DNA of 64,000 bases from Acholeplasma laidlawii (GCF_015709225.1 NZ_JADNRS010000050.1:19605-83604), one strand, 5' to 3'. Shown: positions 36,251-45,324, counted from the first letter of the stretch. Numbers and translations are program-made. Notes: generated by a model not told the origin, from the sequence alone.

Positions 36251-36327
36251 TATGCTTAAAATGAGAACATTTATGACGAAAAAATAGAATTATTACAAAT
36301 TATTACAAAAATAGAATGTATTAATCG

Positions 36328-36356
36328 TTGTATAAAGCGATTTATCATGTTATAAT
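36328..36356 (+). promoter_or_regulatory. promoter of hup
   Basis: TTGTAT (36328-36333), a 17-base spacer and TATAAT (36351-36356); SD AGGAGG at 36371-36376. Just upstream is a small direct repeat AATTATTACAA/ATTATTACAAA (about 36288-36310) of unknown significance. Confidence 0.75.
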
Positions 36357-36383
36357 CATAATATCTTAATAGGAGGATTAAAA

Positions 36384-36656
36384 ATGAACAAAACTGAATT
36401 AGTTGTATTAGTTGCCGACAAAGCTGAAGTTACTCAAGTTATAGCTGAAAAAGTCGTTAACTCGTTTGTAGATGTCGTTACAGAAACTCTTTCTAAAGAA
36501 GAAAAAGTAGTTGTTACGGGATTTGGTACTTTTGAAGTACGTAATCGTGTTGCACGTCGTGGTAAAAACCCACGAACTGGTGAAGAAATTATTGTCCCAG
36601 CACAAAAAACACCTGCTTTCAAAGCTGGTAAATTGTTAAAAGACGCAGTTAAATAA
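36384..36656 (+). CDS. hup: HU-family DNA-binding protein
   Basis: 90 residues, normal. 'GFGTFEVRNRVARRGKNPRT' plus 'GEEIIVPAQKTPAFKAGK' is the diagnostic beta-arm and C-terminal segment with the intercalating Pro. A nucleoid-structuring dimer. Monocistronic, between its own promoter and a terminator at 36735. Confidence 0.97.
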   Translation: MNKTELVVLVADKAEVTQVIAEKVVNSFVDVVTETLSKEEKVVVTGFGTFEVRNRVARRGKNPRTGEEIIVPAQKTPAFKAGKLLKDAVK

Positions 36657-36734
36657 CCTTTTAATAGAATCTATGAGCAACGTGAGACCAGCTCAAACAT
36701 CTATAAGTTAATCTTTTAGAAATCATAGTAAATA

Positions 36735-36772
36735 GGTACACCTCTAAGTACAACTTAGGTGTACTTTTTTTT
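36735..36772 (+). terminator. hup terminator
   Basis: GTACACCT (36736-36743) pairs with AGGTGTAC (36757-36764), with AAGT/ACTT pairing inside the loop, then T8. The 78 bases between hup and this stem hold only a weak GAGC/GCTC hairpin. Confidence 0.85.
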
Positions 36773-36844
36773 GAAACTAGTTTGAATCACTTTATTTTAG
36801 GAAATAGTATATAATATATTTGAAGGAATAGGAGGTTTTTAATC

Positions 36845-37795
36845 ATGGATTTATTTAAATTTGCATATGATAATGATGTATCTAGTCTTCAGAAGCATAT
36901 CGATTTTATAGGTATTAAAGACCAAAGAGGTAAGGGGTTACTTTATCATGCAGTATTAGGCAGTAGTATGGATGTTATTGATTATTTATTAAATCAAGAA
37001 ATTGATTTAAATACAAAAGATCAATTAGGTGAAACTGCACTTTTTGATTGTGCCAGAAAAGCTAAATTAAATATTGCTAAAAAACTACTCTCGAAATATG
37101 CACGTGTAGATATCAAGAATAACCGTGAAGAAACAGTTTTACATTTGGCAGCTCATAAGGGTAATCTAGATATGGTTAAATTACTGCTTGAGTATAAAGC
37201 TGATCCAAAAGCAAAAAACATTGAAGATAGACTACCTGTTCACTATGCAATACTTGCAGGACATATAGATGTTGTTATATATCTTTTAGAATATGCTAAG
37301 ACTTCATACTTTCATCTAGACAGTAATAAAGATTCATTTTTACATTATGCTGCTAGGACAACCAATGTTTCAATGGTAGAACACTTTCTAGAACACAAAT
37401 TAGACCCTAATTTATTAAATGACCACTTTGAAACACCACTTTTTAACGCCGTTCGATTTGGTCAAAAAGAAATTGTTCAACTTTTATTAAAGTATGATGC
37501 TTATGTTGAAATATACAATAGACGTTATGAAACACCATTAAATCTCGCAAAAATCAATGATGACGTCGTTGTTTACGAACTATTAAAAGAATGGCAGTTA
37601 TCACCTGCTTATACGAATTTACTAAATGAACAAATACTTACACTAGCGGTATTAAATAGAGATCACTTAAAACTTAGAACACTCATTGATAATGGCTATT
37701 TATTAAAAAAAGATAGATTAAAGCAAAACGCTTTTCATTATGCACAACACTATAAATTAAGTGCATGCGTGAATGTCCTTAGACAACTTATTTAA
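36845..37795 (+). CDS. ankyrin-repeat protein
   Basis: 316 residues made of about seven ankyrin repeats, for example 'GKGLLYHAVLGSSMDVIDYL', 'GETALFDCARKAKLNIAKKL', 'ETVLHLAAHKGNLDMVKLLL' and 'ETPLFNAVRFGQKEIVQLLL'. No signal peptide or membrane segment, so a cytosolic protein-protein interaction role is likely; the partner is unknown. SD AGGAGG at about 36830 and a TATAAT at 36810-36815 suggest its own promoter. Confidence 0.9.
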   Translation: MDLFKFAYDNDVSSLQKHIDFIGIKDQRGKGLLYHAVLGSSMDVIDYLLNQEIDLNTKDQLGETALFDCARKAKLNIAKKLLSKYARVDIKNNREETVLHLAAHKGNLDMVKLLLEYKADPKAKNIEDRLPVHYAILAGHIDVVIYLLEYAKTSYFHLDSNKDSFLHYAARTTNVSMVEHFLEHKLDPNLLNDHFETPLFNAVRFGQKEIVQLLLKYDAYVEIYNRRYETPLNLAKINDDVVVYELLKEWQLSPAYTNLLNEQILTLAVLNRDHLKLRTLIDNGYLLKKDRLKQNAFHYAQHYKLSACVNVLRQLI

Positions 37796-37804
37796 AAACT
37801 AAAC

Positions 37805-37835
37805 AATAATAGCAGCCGATTTGGCTGCTATTATT
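37805..37835. terminator. bidirectional terminator between convergent genes
   Basis: AATAATAGCAGCC (37805-37817), loop GATTT, GGCTGCTATTATT (37823-37835), then T residues on the plus strand. A perfect 13-bp stem serving the ankyrin gene and the minus-strand CPBP gene. Confidence 0.88.
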
Positions 37836-37836
37836 T

Positions 37837-39039
37837 TTATAAAACATAAAGTAAGAACATAGACATTAAAACAGATATTAAATTATAACCCATATGCGCA
37901 ATGATCGGTATGACAATATTTTTTTTATTTATCATATAAATATAACCAAATATAAATCCACCTGCAATATATGGTAGGCTACTTATAATCACCATTCCAA
38001 TATCACCTGTAAGAATTTCAGTAGAGATGTGGATTAAACCAAAGACTAATGAAGAAATAACAAGTGCCCAGTTTTCGTTTTTAATTAAACCAAAGAATGA
38101 TTTTCTGAATACTAACTCTTCAACAATAGGCCCAATCACAACAGCAGTAATGATCATTAAATTAAAGTAAGGTGACTTTAACATTAAATTAATTGCTAAT
38201 TGATTTGCAGATACCTGTTCTGGAATTTGAAACATTGTAGATATCGCCATTACAACAATACCAACAGCAATATTACCACCAAACATGTAAAGAATACCAA
38301 TACCAGATTTTGCTAAAACTGTGCCAACATTTTCATTGTCTACCTTTAATAAATTGAGGTCTCCAATTAAAATTGGTTTAGAAATGATTACCATCGGAAT
38401 TGCAATAATCAACATTATTGTAAACGCGAATATTGCATTTAAAGCTACTGTTGGGACGGAACTTTCTCTAGTTAACTCGATAATATTATCTACAGAAGAA
38501 CCAGCCACTAGTGTGGAAACATCATCATAGGGTATATGGAAGTTAATTTTAGCGTTATTAGGCCATTTTTTTATGTTTCCATCCATGATATCATTGAGCA
38601 CCGATGCCTTCAATGAATAGGTGTAAACATCGCCTTCTAAGACGGAATCAAAGAAGTCAGTATTTGTAATAAAGGTTGCTGAAGCGTGAACATAAATAAC
38701 ATGGGTACCATCTGCTCCAACTGGTAGTAAAAATGATTCATAACCGGAATCAAGATTTTCAAAATTAACTGGATCAACAATCAGTAATCCATTGACATCA
38801 TTGACTGCATTAGTAATTGCATATTCACTAGCGTTCACATCTTGAAAGAAAAAGTCGATATCAGTTAATGCGACTAAAATAAATATAGAAAGAATAATTG
38901 GTAGTATCATATACGCTAAGTATAAGAATAGATTATTTCTATAAATTTTTTGTAATTTTGGATCTACTTCACCCTTGTTCTTTTGATCTTCGTGAATTTC
39001 TTTAAATTCATTTTCTATTTCATCTAAATGGTCATACAT
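37837..39039 (-). CDS. CPBP family intramembrane metalloprotease
   Basis: 400 residues, polytopic. The C-terminal half carries the CPBP (Abi/CAAX protease-like) motifs 'EELVFRKSFFG' (EExxxR), 'LVFGLIHIST' (FxxxH) and 'IIAHMGYN'. The N-terminal half has one membrane segment (about 34-55) and an extracytoplasmic region of about 130 residues that is not part of the core family. The ATG at 39039 has GAGGAGAT upstream and a minus-strand TATAAT at 39072-39077. The substrate is unknown; relatives process prenylated proteins or peptides, or confer self-immunity to bacteriocins. Confidence 0.88.
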   Translation of the reverse strand: MYDHLDEIENEFKEIHEDQKNKGEVDPKLQKIYRNNLFLYLAYMILPIILSIFILVALTDIDFFFQDVNASEYAITNAVNDVNGLLIVDPVNFENLDSGYESFLLPVGADGTHVIYVHASATFITNTDFFDSVLEGDVYTYSLKASVLNDIMDGNIKKWPNNAKINFHIPYDDVSTLVAGSSVDNIIELTRESSVPTVALNAIFAFTIMLIIAIPMVIISKPILIGDLNLLKVDNENVGTVLAKSGIGILYMFGGNIAVGIVVMAISTMFQIPEQVSANQLAINLMLKSPYFNLMIITAVVIGPIVEELVFRKSFFGLIKNENWALVISSLVFGLIHISTEILTGDIGMVIISSLPYIAGGFIFGYIYMINKKNIVIPIIAHMGYNLISVLMSMFLLYVL

Positions 39040-39104
39040 GTGCTTATCTCCTCGACATATTTAATAAATCTATTATACTAGAAATCCATTAGTTATCATA
39101 ATAA

Positions 39105-39113
39105 TGATATAAT
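39105..39113 (+). promoter_or_regulatory. extended -10 promoter of the rdgB operon
   Basis: TGA-TATAAT at 39105-39113, 34 bases before the rdgB ATG. AAGAGG at 39131-39136 is a distant SD. Confidence 0.5.
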
Positions 39114-39147
39114 TATATATATAATTTTTAAAGAGGTAAGTGGATGT

Positions 39148-39750
39148 ATGGAAATAATATTTGCATCAAATAATCATCATAAGTTCATAGAGATGGAAAA
39201 TATTTTAAAACCACATCAGATCACTTTATTAAAAGACTTTCAAATAGATGAAAAAGAAATTATAGAATCTGGATTAACCTTTGAAGCAAATGCACAGATT
39301 AAAGCATTAGCATTTGCTAAAAAATTTAATCAAATTGCAATTGCGGATGATTCGGGTATCATTATAGAAATGATAAGTCCCCTACCTGGAATTTACTCTA
39401 AAAGGTATAGTGGATTAGGTGATAATGTAAATAATACAAAAGTCTTAGATATACTTAAAAGTAAGGAGAATCGTCAAGCAAGATTTGTATGTGCGATTGC
39501 AATTGCATTTCCAGATGGTAAAATATTTACATACGTTGGCAACATGTTAGGCAAAATAGCTTTAAACTTAAAAGGGGATATGGGATTTGGTTATGATCCA
39601 ATTTTCATACCGGAAGGTAAGCAAGAAACACTAGGAGAATTAGGTTCAACTTATAAAGATGAACATTCGCATAGAAGACATGCTTTGAACAACTTTTTGG
39701 AGGCTAAAGATGAAATTATTGATTACTGGCGATATACATGGAAGAAATGA
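39148..39750 (+). CDS. rdgB: XTP/dITP diphosphatase (RdgB/HAM1)
   Basis: 200 residues. 'EIIFASNNHHKFIEM', 'AIADDSGIIIE', 'PGIYSKRYSG' and 'MGFGYDPIFIPEG' are the family motifs. It hydrolyses inosine and xanthosine triphosphates, cleaning the nucleotide pool. It overlaps the next gene by 41 bases, the same pair order as Bacillus ysnA-ysnB. Confidence 0.93.
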   Translation: MEIIFASNNHHKFIEMENILKPHQITLLKDFQIDEKEIIESGLTFEANAQIKALAFAKKFNQIAIADDSGIIIEMISPLPGIYSKRYSGLGDNVNNTKVLDILKSKENRQARFVCAIAIAFPDGKIFTYVGNMLGKIALNLKGDMGFGYDPIFIPEGKQETLGELGSTYKDEHSHRRHALNNFLEAKDEIIDYWRYTWKK

Positions 39751-40156
39751 TATACTTGAAAAAGTATTGAAACAAGAACCTACATTTGATTTACATCTAA
39801 ATACAGGTGATTTAGGTTTAGATTTACAAACTATTGAAAATGCTAAAATGATAGCTGTTAAAGGTAATACAGATTATTACCTAGATTTACCGACCGAAAG
39901 AATGATTGCATTTAAAGGTCTAAAAATATTACTTACACATGGTCATCTTCAAAATGTGAAGTATGGTTTAAATGAATTAATCCTAATGGCCAAAGAAATG
40001 GATGCCGATATCTGTATATTTGGTCATACGCATGACGCATTTTATAGAAGTATTGATAATATTATATTTATAAACCCAGGTGCCCTGACCGGACAAAAAA
40101 TTAAGACATACGCAGTATATGAAAAAGAGAAAGTGAGCATCGTAAATGTTGATTGA
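39710..40156 (+). CDS. YfcE/MJ0936-type metallophosphodiesterase
   Basis: 148 residues. Metal-binding motifs: 'ITGDIHGRNDIL' (DxH), 'LNTGDLG' (GDxx), 'VKGNTDYY' (GNxD), 'LLTHGHLQ' (H) and 'IFGHTHDAFY' (GHTH). YfcE-type phosphodiesterases act on artificial phosphodiesters in vitro; the natural substrate is unclear. The ATG at 39710 is supported by TTGGAGG (39697-39703). Overlaps both neighbours. Confidence 0.88.
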   Translation: MKLLITGDIHGRNDILEKVLKQEPTFDLHLNTGDLGLDLQTIENAKMIAVKGNTDYYLDLPTERMIAFKGLKILLTHGHLQNVKYGLNELILMAKEMDADICIFGHTHDAFYRSIDNIIFINPGALTGQKIKTYAVYEKEKVSIVNVD

Positions 40157-41027
40157 AGATAAGATCGTAGAAATAGCCAAAAAAGTATTTCAAGTAGATG
40201 AAATAGATGTAAAAGTAGATTCAAGGTTTAAAGGTGGTATGAGTAACTACACCTACTTGGTCTATATCAAAGAACTACCTTATGTCATAAGAATTATTGG
40301 TGATGGTGGTGAAGCTTTAGTTAAACCAAGTATTGAAAAAAAGCATATTCAGCAAGCAAAATTTTTAAATCTTAACTCAGAAGTGGTTTACTTTGATTCT
40401 AAAACAGGTGTTAAAGTCTCTAAATATGTAGAGGGTACACCGTTATCTGTTGCTATGGAAGAAACGGATTATCCATTAGTAGCTAATGCATTAAAACAAC
40501 TTCATCAAGCTAAATTACCTGGTGAGGATTATGGATTGAAAGAACGATTAAGAAGATATGAAAAACTTCTTAAAAAAGAGCCATCAACAACTTATTATGA
40601 ACTTAAGATGCAATGGCTTAAATTATATGACACCTATTTTTCTAAGTTACCTAAAGTGCTTTGTCACGGTGATGCACAACGTTCTAATTTAGTAAAATCA
40701 GGCGATAAAATCTATTTATTAGATTGGGAGTTTTCTGGATTAAATGATCCGTATTATGATATAGCATCATTCGGAAACATGGATTTTAAAGATGCTGAAA
40801 AATTATTAGGTTATTATCTGGAACGTACACCATCTGCTTTTGAACTTGCACATATTCGTTTTTATAGAATGTATCAAGTGTTACAATGGCATATTGTGGC
40901 ATCTTATAAGCATGAAATTAATTTATCAGAAAAACTTCATCTAGATTTTGAGACGATTGCAGGCAAGTATTTAAGTTTAGCAGGACACTTTTTAGAACAA
41001 CTAAAGGGAATTGAGCAATTCAAGTGA
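40146..41027 (+). CDS. choline kinase / aminoglycoside phosphotransferase-like kinase
   Basis: 293 residues of the APH/ChoK fold: an N-lobe with 'KGGMSNYTYLVYI' (nucleotide loop), then the catalytic 'VLCHGDAQRSNLV' (HGDxxxxN) and the metal-binding 'YLLDWEFSGLNDPYYDIASF' (D-W-E). These motifs look catalytically complete and nearest to choline/ethanolamine kinases and LicA-like proteins. It may phosphorylate a small alcohol or lipid head-group precursor; the substrate is inference. It overlaps the YfcE-like gene by 11 bases and abuts the GGDEF/EAL-like gene (GTGA overlap), so they are probably co-transcribed. Confidence 0.85.
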   Translation: MLIEDKIVEIAKKVFQVDEIDVKVDSRFKGGMSNYTYLVYIKELPYVIRIIGDGGEALVKPSIEKKHIQQAKFLNLNSEVVYFDSKTGVKVSKYVEGTPLSVAMEETDYPLVANALKQLHQAKLPGEDYGLKERLRRYEKLLKKEPSTTYYELKMQWLKLYDTYFSKLPKVLCHGDAQRSNLVKSGDKIYLLDWEFSGLNDPYYDIASFGNMDFKDAEKLLGYYLERTPSAFELAHIRFYRMYQVLQWHIVASYKHEINLSEKLHLDFETIAGKYLSLAGHFLEQLKGIEQFK

Positions 41028-44000
41028 AAGATATATTAAAACTTCAGCCAAGCCAAGAATCGGTAGCTGAAATATTAAATTTTATAGAACATAAGACATT
41101 AACTGTTTTGGAACACCAAACAGTTTTTATCCATTTGATGAAAACCTATTATGCTCTAAAGGCGTATCCAATTGTATTAAATGAGGGTATGGCATATCAT
41201 GAAAAATTGATCCAACAAAATCAAAATACTGAACTAGAAGTACTTTATGAACTCATTTATTTATCTGCTTTAAGCTTAGAAAAGTACGATATTGCCTATG
41301 CCTATATTCAATATCGTAGAGAAGTACTACCAGTAAATAAAAGATATCTAGCAGATTTAAATTTGGTCGAATTTAAAAAGATTACGCACCAAAATTACAC
41401 TGAAGATATTGAAAGATTATTACAAGATACATTACCTAATGATATTAAATTATCGTTATTGAAAGATCTTTTAGTTAATTACTTAAATCAAAATGAACCG
41501 AATAAAGCAATTACTTTAATGGCTGAACTTAAAAGATTAGACTATGAACAATCTTATATACCACTATATTTAAAAACGCTCTTACAATTAAATCAATATT
41601 CGGAAGCTAAATTAATCGCAAATCAATACCGTCAAGATAAAAGACATGAAATGTCTGCGTTTATGACGCTTTTAGAAGTTTATGTACATGAAAAGGATTC
41701 ACATAGACTAGCAATCCTAGATGGTGACTTTAGTGAGAAAATCGAATTAGAATCACCTGAGTTTAGATTGAAAGCTTATGAGTTATTCATGAATTTTTAT
41801 GAGGAAATTAAAAATAAATTTCTTTATGACAACTATGCTAAAAAGTTAAAAAATCTACAAAAAGAACTAAAGAAGCAAAAGAAAAATGAATCTGTTATAG
41901 ATGAAAAGAAAGATTCTGGCATTAAAGTCACGGATCATCAAGTAAGTATTACCCCTAAAGTTTTAGAAATTAAGGAAAATATCTATCACATGGATGCCTT
42001 AATTGAACTCTTTGGGTATGCCCATCAAATCCATGATAACAAACACTATCGAGAATATTTAAGACTCTTTTTTATGCGTGTATCTGAAGTGGTAGATGCA
42101 ACAGACTTTATCGTCTTTACGAGTAAAGATGATATGCTATATCATTATAAAAAAGAAAGACTCTATGATAAGGAATTGATACCTCAAAGTTATTATGACA
42201 CCATCATTCATGATGTCTTAAAAGATGGTCAAGAGCGTTTTGGTACTCCAAAATCATTTATGGATTCTAAAAATATATTAACTGGTAAACCATATGATGA
42301 TAGTGTCGGCTATATTTATAGTTTTGCACTTTATGATTTAGGTGCTTTCATGGTGTATCTAAAAGACGAAATACAAGATCCAGGAACCTTTTTTGACCTT
42401 TTTAAAGGTATTTCAACCATTATCTATGGAAGTTTAAAGGATGAAGAAAAAATAGGGAATATTCGTACTGAAAATACGTTTTTAAGACATATCCTAGACT
42501 CAAACTTAATGAATCTACGTATCATGACAAATCATCAATCAACCTATAATATCGCAAGTCAAAAACTACTTAATGTAGATAGTCACTTACCATTTGAATT
42601 GTTTTTAAGAAATCTAGGAGTTCATGAGGTTAAAACTTACGAACAATCTGTTCAAAGATTATTTGAAAAAGCAGGTTTAATGGATGTAGTCACTTACGTT
42701 TATTTAGATAAACAAATTAAGGAAAGACTTGTTTCAATCGCAACTAAAGATGAGATTCATGTGATTTCTATCTTTGATGATATCACTCATATATATGATG
42801 AACGTAAAAAACTTATTGAAGAGGCAACAGTTGATTTTGAAACATCATTACTTAACTTAAATGCACTACATAATAATTTTGAAAAGTATATTCAAGATAA
42901 GGGATCATTTTTGCTGATTTCATTTAATGAATCCATCCTACCAATCTATGGAAGTGATATTACATTAAAGTTCTTTAAAGAATTTGGTCAACGCAGTCAA
43001 AAGTTCTTTGAAGATGGTACTGTTTACCGATATGGTACAAATCAATTATTCGTATATATACCGATGAATGATATACGTAGTGTAACTAGATTATTAAAAG
43101 CCTACATCAAATACTTGAATGACACAGAATCAGTAGTTATTAGCTATGAGCAATTCGAACCTAAGATTGCAGTTATAAGATATCCTGTAGTTACTGAAGA
43201 AAAACTACCAAGTAAGATATTTAGATATTTAGAATTATCCCTAGATTATTTAAAAAGAAAAGCAGATAATGAGTCTTATATATTCTATGAACATTCTATC
43301 TATGAAAATGAAGTCTTTGAACAACAAGTCATTAACTACTTAAATCAAGCTATAGAAACCAATCAACTCTCACTTGCTTTTGAGCAAATAATTGATTTAG
43401 ATAGGAATATAATTTGGCAGTATGAATCTGATATTATATTAGAAAATATTGCAGTAGATAGTAAATACTTACACGCAATTGCTAAAAAACGTAATCGTTT
43501 AGAAGCATTAGAGCACCATCATATTAAAATGGTCTGTGAGTTTTTACATACACTTGAAAAAGAAACAACAAAACTAATTAAGATCACTATTCCAGTTTCT
43601 AAAGAAACATTTACAAGTATAGATTTTAATCCGTATATATTTGGCTTATTCCATGAGTATAATATACCTTTTGAATTTATTCGTTTTAAAGTCAAAGGTG
43701 ACAATTTAAAAATTAATCAACACCTTAACCAAATATCAGAACTTGAAAATGCTGGTATTGGACTAGATACTACATCTGTCGAAACAGCGCTTTCCTATCC
43801 GTTTAATGCACTTCATATAGATTTTAAATCTACAGACGATAAATGGAGTCAATACATTCAAAGCATGCACCAATTATTCTTAAGACATCAAATGGCAGTT
43901 ATCGTTAGAGAAGTTAAATCAGCAGAACATAAAGAAATACTTCAAAGTCTAGGGATTAAATACATCCAAGGTGATATGTATAAACCAATTACTGCAGATA

Positions 44001-44044
44001 GACTATTTATAAAAATAAAAGGAAATAGTTCAAATGACAATTGA
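41024..44044 (+). CDS. multidomain protein with helical repeats, GAF/PAS-like region, degenerate GGDEF and degenerate EAL domains
   Basis: 1006 residues. Residues 1-270 look like TPR-type helices; 270-310 is Lys-rich coil ('KKLKNLQKELKKQKK'). About 323-490 resembles a GAF domain and 495-600 a PAS-like domain. About 604-755 aligns with GGDEF ('DFETSLLNLNALHNNF' for the DxxTGLxN motif), but the GGDEF site is 'GTNQLF'. About 760-1000 aligns with EAL: 'LSLAFEQIIDLDRNIIW' then 'YESDI' in place of EAL, 'GLDTTS' in place of DDFG, and 'IKYIQGDMYKPI' for the QGYxxxKP end. Both enzymatic sites are lost, so a receptor or scaffold role is inferred. No membrane segment. GTG start. Confidence 0.8.
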   Translation: MKDILKLQPSQESVAEILNFIEHKTLTVLEHQTVFIHLMKTYYALKAYPIVLNEGMAYHEKLIQQNQNTELEVLYELIYLSALSLEKYDIAYAYIQYRREVLPVNKRYLADLNLVEFKKITHQNYTEDIERLLQDTLPNDIKLSLLKDLLVNYLNQNEPNKAITLMAELKRLDYEQSYIPLYLKTLLQLNQYSEAKLIANQYRQDKRHEMSAFMTLLEVYVHEKDSHRLAILDGDFSEKIELESPEFRLKAYELFMNFYEEIKNKFLYDNYAKKLKNLQKELKKQKKNESVIDEKKDSGIKVTDHQVSITPKVLEIKENIYHMDALIELFGYAHQIHDNKHYREYLRLFFMRVSEVVDATDFIVFTSKDDMLYHYKKERLYDKELIPQSYYDTIIHDVLKDGQERFGTPKSFMDSKNILTGKPYDDSVGYIYSFALYDLGAFMVYLKDEIQDPGTFFDLFKGISTIIYGSLKDEEKIGNIRTENTFLRHILDSNLMNLRIMTNHQSTYNIASQKLLNVDSHLPFELFLRNLGVHEVKTYEQSVQRLFEKAGLMDVVTYVYLDKQIKERLVSIATKDEIHVISIFDDITHIYDERKKLIEEATVDFETSLLNLNALHNNFEKYIQDKGSFLLISFNESILPIYGSDITLKFFKEFGQRSQKFFEDGTVYRYGTNQLFVYIPMNDIRSVTRLLKAYIKYLNDTESVVISYEQFEPKIAVIRYPVVTEEKLPSKIFRYLELSLDYLKRKADNESYIFYEHSIYENEVFEQQVINYLNQAIETNQLSLAFEQIIDLDRNIIWQYESDIILENIAVDSKYLHAIAKKRNRLEALEHHHIKMVCEFLHTLEKETTKLIKITIPVSKETFTSIDFNPYIFGLFHEYNIPFEFIRFKVKGDNLKINQHLNQISELENAGIGLDTTSVETALSYPFNALHIDFKSTDDKWSQYIQSMHQLFLRHQMAVIVREVKSAEHKEILQSLGIKYIQGDMYKPITADRLFIKIKGNSSNDN

Positions 44045-45077
44045 AAAAGCAATCGATAACTTAGCGTTTGATGCAAAAATTAGAGCTGAAAGCAGTATAG
44101 CTGCTTTAAAGTATGTTGACTTAATGATTGAAGATTTTAAAGTCAGAGATGCATCCAGTAAAGCAGATATTTTACTGGATGTATTTGGACTACTTCAAGG
44201 GCTGTTTGTAGCTATTGATGCGCTATATCAACTCTCTTTTACAGCGACTAAATATAAGTACCATGTCAATATCAATCAAAATAGAAACTTAAGACAATTA
44301 AAATATTTACGTAATGATATTGTAGGACACCCAACAAATAGAAACTACGAAGATGGATCATTTGGATTTTCTGTCATTATTGAAGACGAAATTACAAAAG
44401 ATCAACTTTCTTATATTACTTATATTGTTACAGGCAAGAAAATCAATCGAAGTATCCAAACAGTATCATTTGACAGTGTTTTAAAGGCATATGAACTAGA
44501 AAAAAATAATGTATTAATAGACTTGGAAAGATATCTTCAAAAAACACCACATAAAACTGAAACCACAGGACTATTAGTATCTTTATTTGAGCAATCACTT
44601 AACGGTGTGTTCAACTTAGAAGATTTAGAGTTAATTGAAGTAAAGTTTTTACGTGAAAATAACTTACCTAAAGGATCTAATCACCGTTTTTTATATAGAT
44701 TAAAGCTGCTTAAAGAAGTTTTTATCTGGAAGGATGAGAAGTATCAGGACATCATTGATTATGCTGCAAAACAGCAAATATTAGCGATTTATAAAATGAA
44801 CTTGGATATTAATAGTAAAAAGATTCGTATACCTGTTTTAACGATGCCACCATTAATAGATAAACTGTATAAAATAATTAAAACAAACAAACAAGCGAAG
44901 CGATTAATTAATAATCTTAATGATATGGATCATCCACTATTTATGCAAGATTTAGATCAATTGATTAAGTTAATCCAAGATCCAAGTATAAAACAATTAC
45001 TTTTATGGTTCCAAAGAATAAAGGATAGAAACCATAGTTTTGTAATTGGGAAAATAATTAAAGATATTTTATCATAA
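44034..45077 (+). CDS. unknown protein with HEPN-type RNx4H motif
   Basis: 347 residues, predominantly helical, no signal peptide. Near residues 90-102 it has 'LRNDIVGHPTNR'. The RNDIVGH core fits the Rx4-6H motif (often R-N-x4-H) of HEPN-fold RNases, preceded by two helices as in that fold. The remaining 200 residues are unrecognised helical sequence. It overlaps the degenerate GGDEF/EAL gene by 11 bases and is followed by a new promoter, so it ends that operon. RNase activity is inference from one motif. Confidence 0.65.
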   Translation: MTIEKAIDNLAFDAKIRAESSIAALKYVDLMIEDFKVRDASSKADILLDVFGLLQGLFVAIDALYQLSFTATKYKYHVNINQNRNLRQLKYLRNDIVGHPTNRNYEDGSFGFSVIIEDEITKDQLSYITYIVTGKKINRSIQTVSFDSVLKAYELEKNNVLIDLERYLQKTPHKTETTGLLVSLFEQSLNGVFNLEDLELIEVKFLRENNLPKGSNHRFLYRLKLLKEVFIWKDEKYQDIIDYAAKQQILAIYKMNLDINSKKIRIPVLTMPPLIDKLYKIIKTNKQAKRLINNLNDMDHPLFMQDLDQLIKLIQDPSIKQLLLWFQRIKDRNHSFVIGKIIKDILS

Positions 45078-45081
45078 ATTA

Positions 45082-45090
45082 TGGTATAAT
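45082..45090 (+). promoter_or_regulatory. extended -10 promoter
   Basis: TGG-TATAAT at 45082-45090, with SD AGGAG at about 45110-45114, for the small gene at 45124. Confidence 0.55.
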
Positions 45091-45123
45091 AATTAGTAGT
45101 TTAAATGTTAGGAGAAATGACAT

Positions 45124-45324
45124 ATGGCATGGAGCAATGAAACTTATTTAATCGGTGAAAAAATTCGTGTTGAAGGTGAAAGAGATTTGGGTATCGTAAC
45201 AAGACTTGATTTAACAAGAGGGTTAATTTATGTCATGTTCAAACGCTTACGTGAAGAAGCTTATCCTTATCCAGAATCCATTGAAAATGAGACACTACAA
45301 CCAATTGTGACTCAACAACCTTAA
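45124..45324 (+). CDS. small conserved-looking protein, unknown function
   Basis: 66 residues, soluble. The run 'GEKIRVEGERDLGIVTRLDL' followed by a second beta-rich stretch suggests a small SH3-like barrel of the kind found in Tudor/CarD-type domains, but I do not recognise the family. It has its own extended -10, an SD and a terminator at 45343, so it is a monocistronic real gene. Confidence 0.7.
   Translation: MAWSNETYLIGEKIRVEGERDLGIVTRLDLTRGLIYVMFKRLREEAYPYPESIENETLQPIVTQQP

Noticed and set aside
36288..36310. Tandem ATTATTACAAA upstream of hup, possible operator or start of an iteron
   Set aside because: Only two imperfect copies and no replication gene nearby; too little to call.
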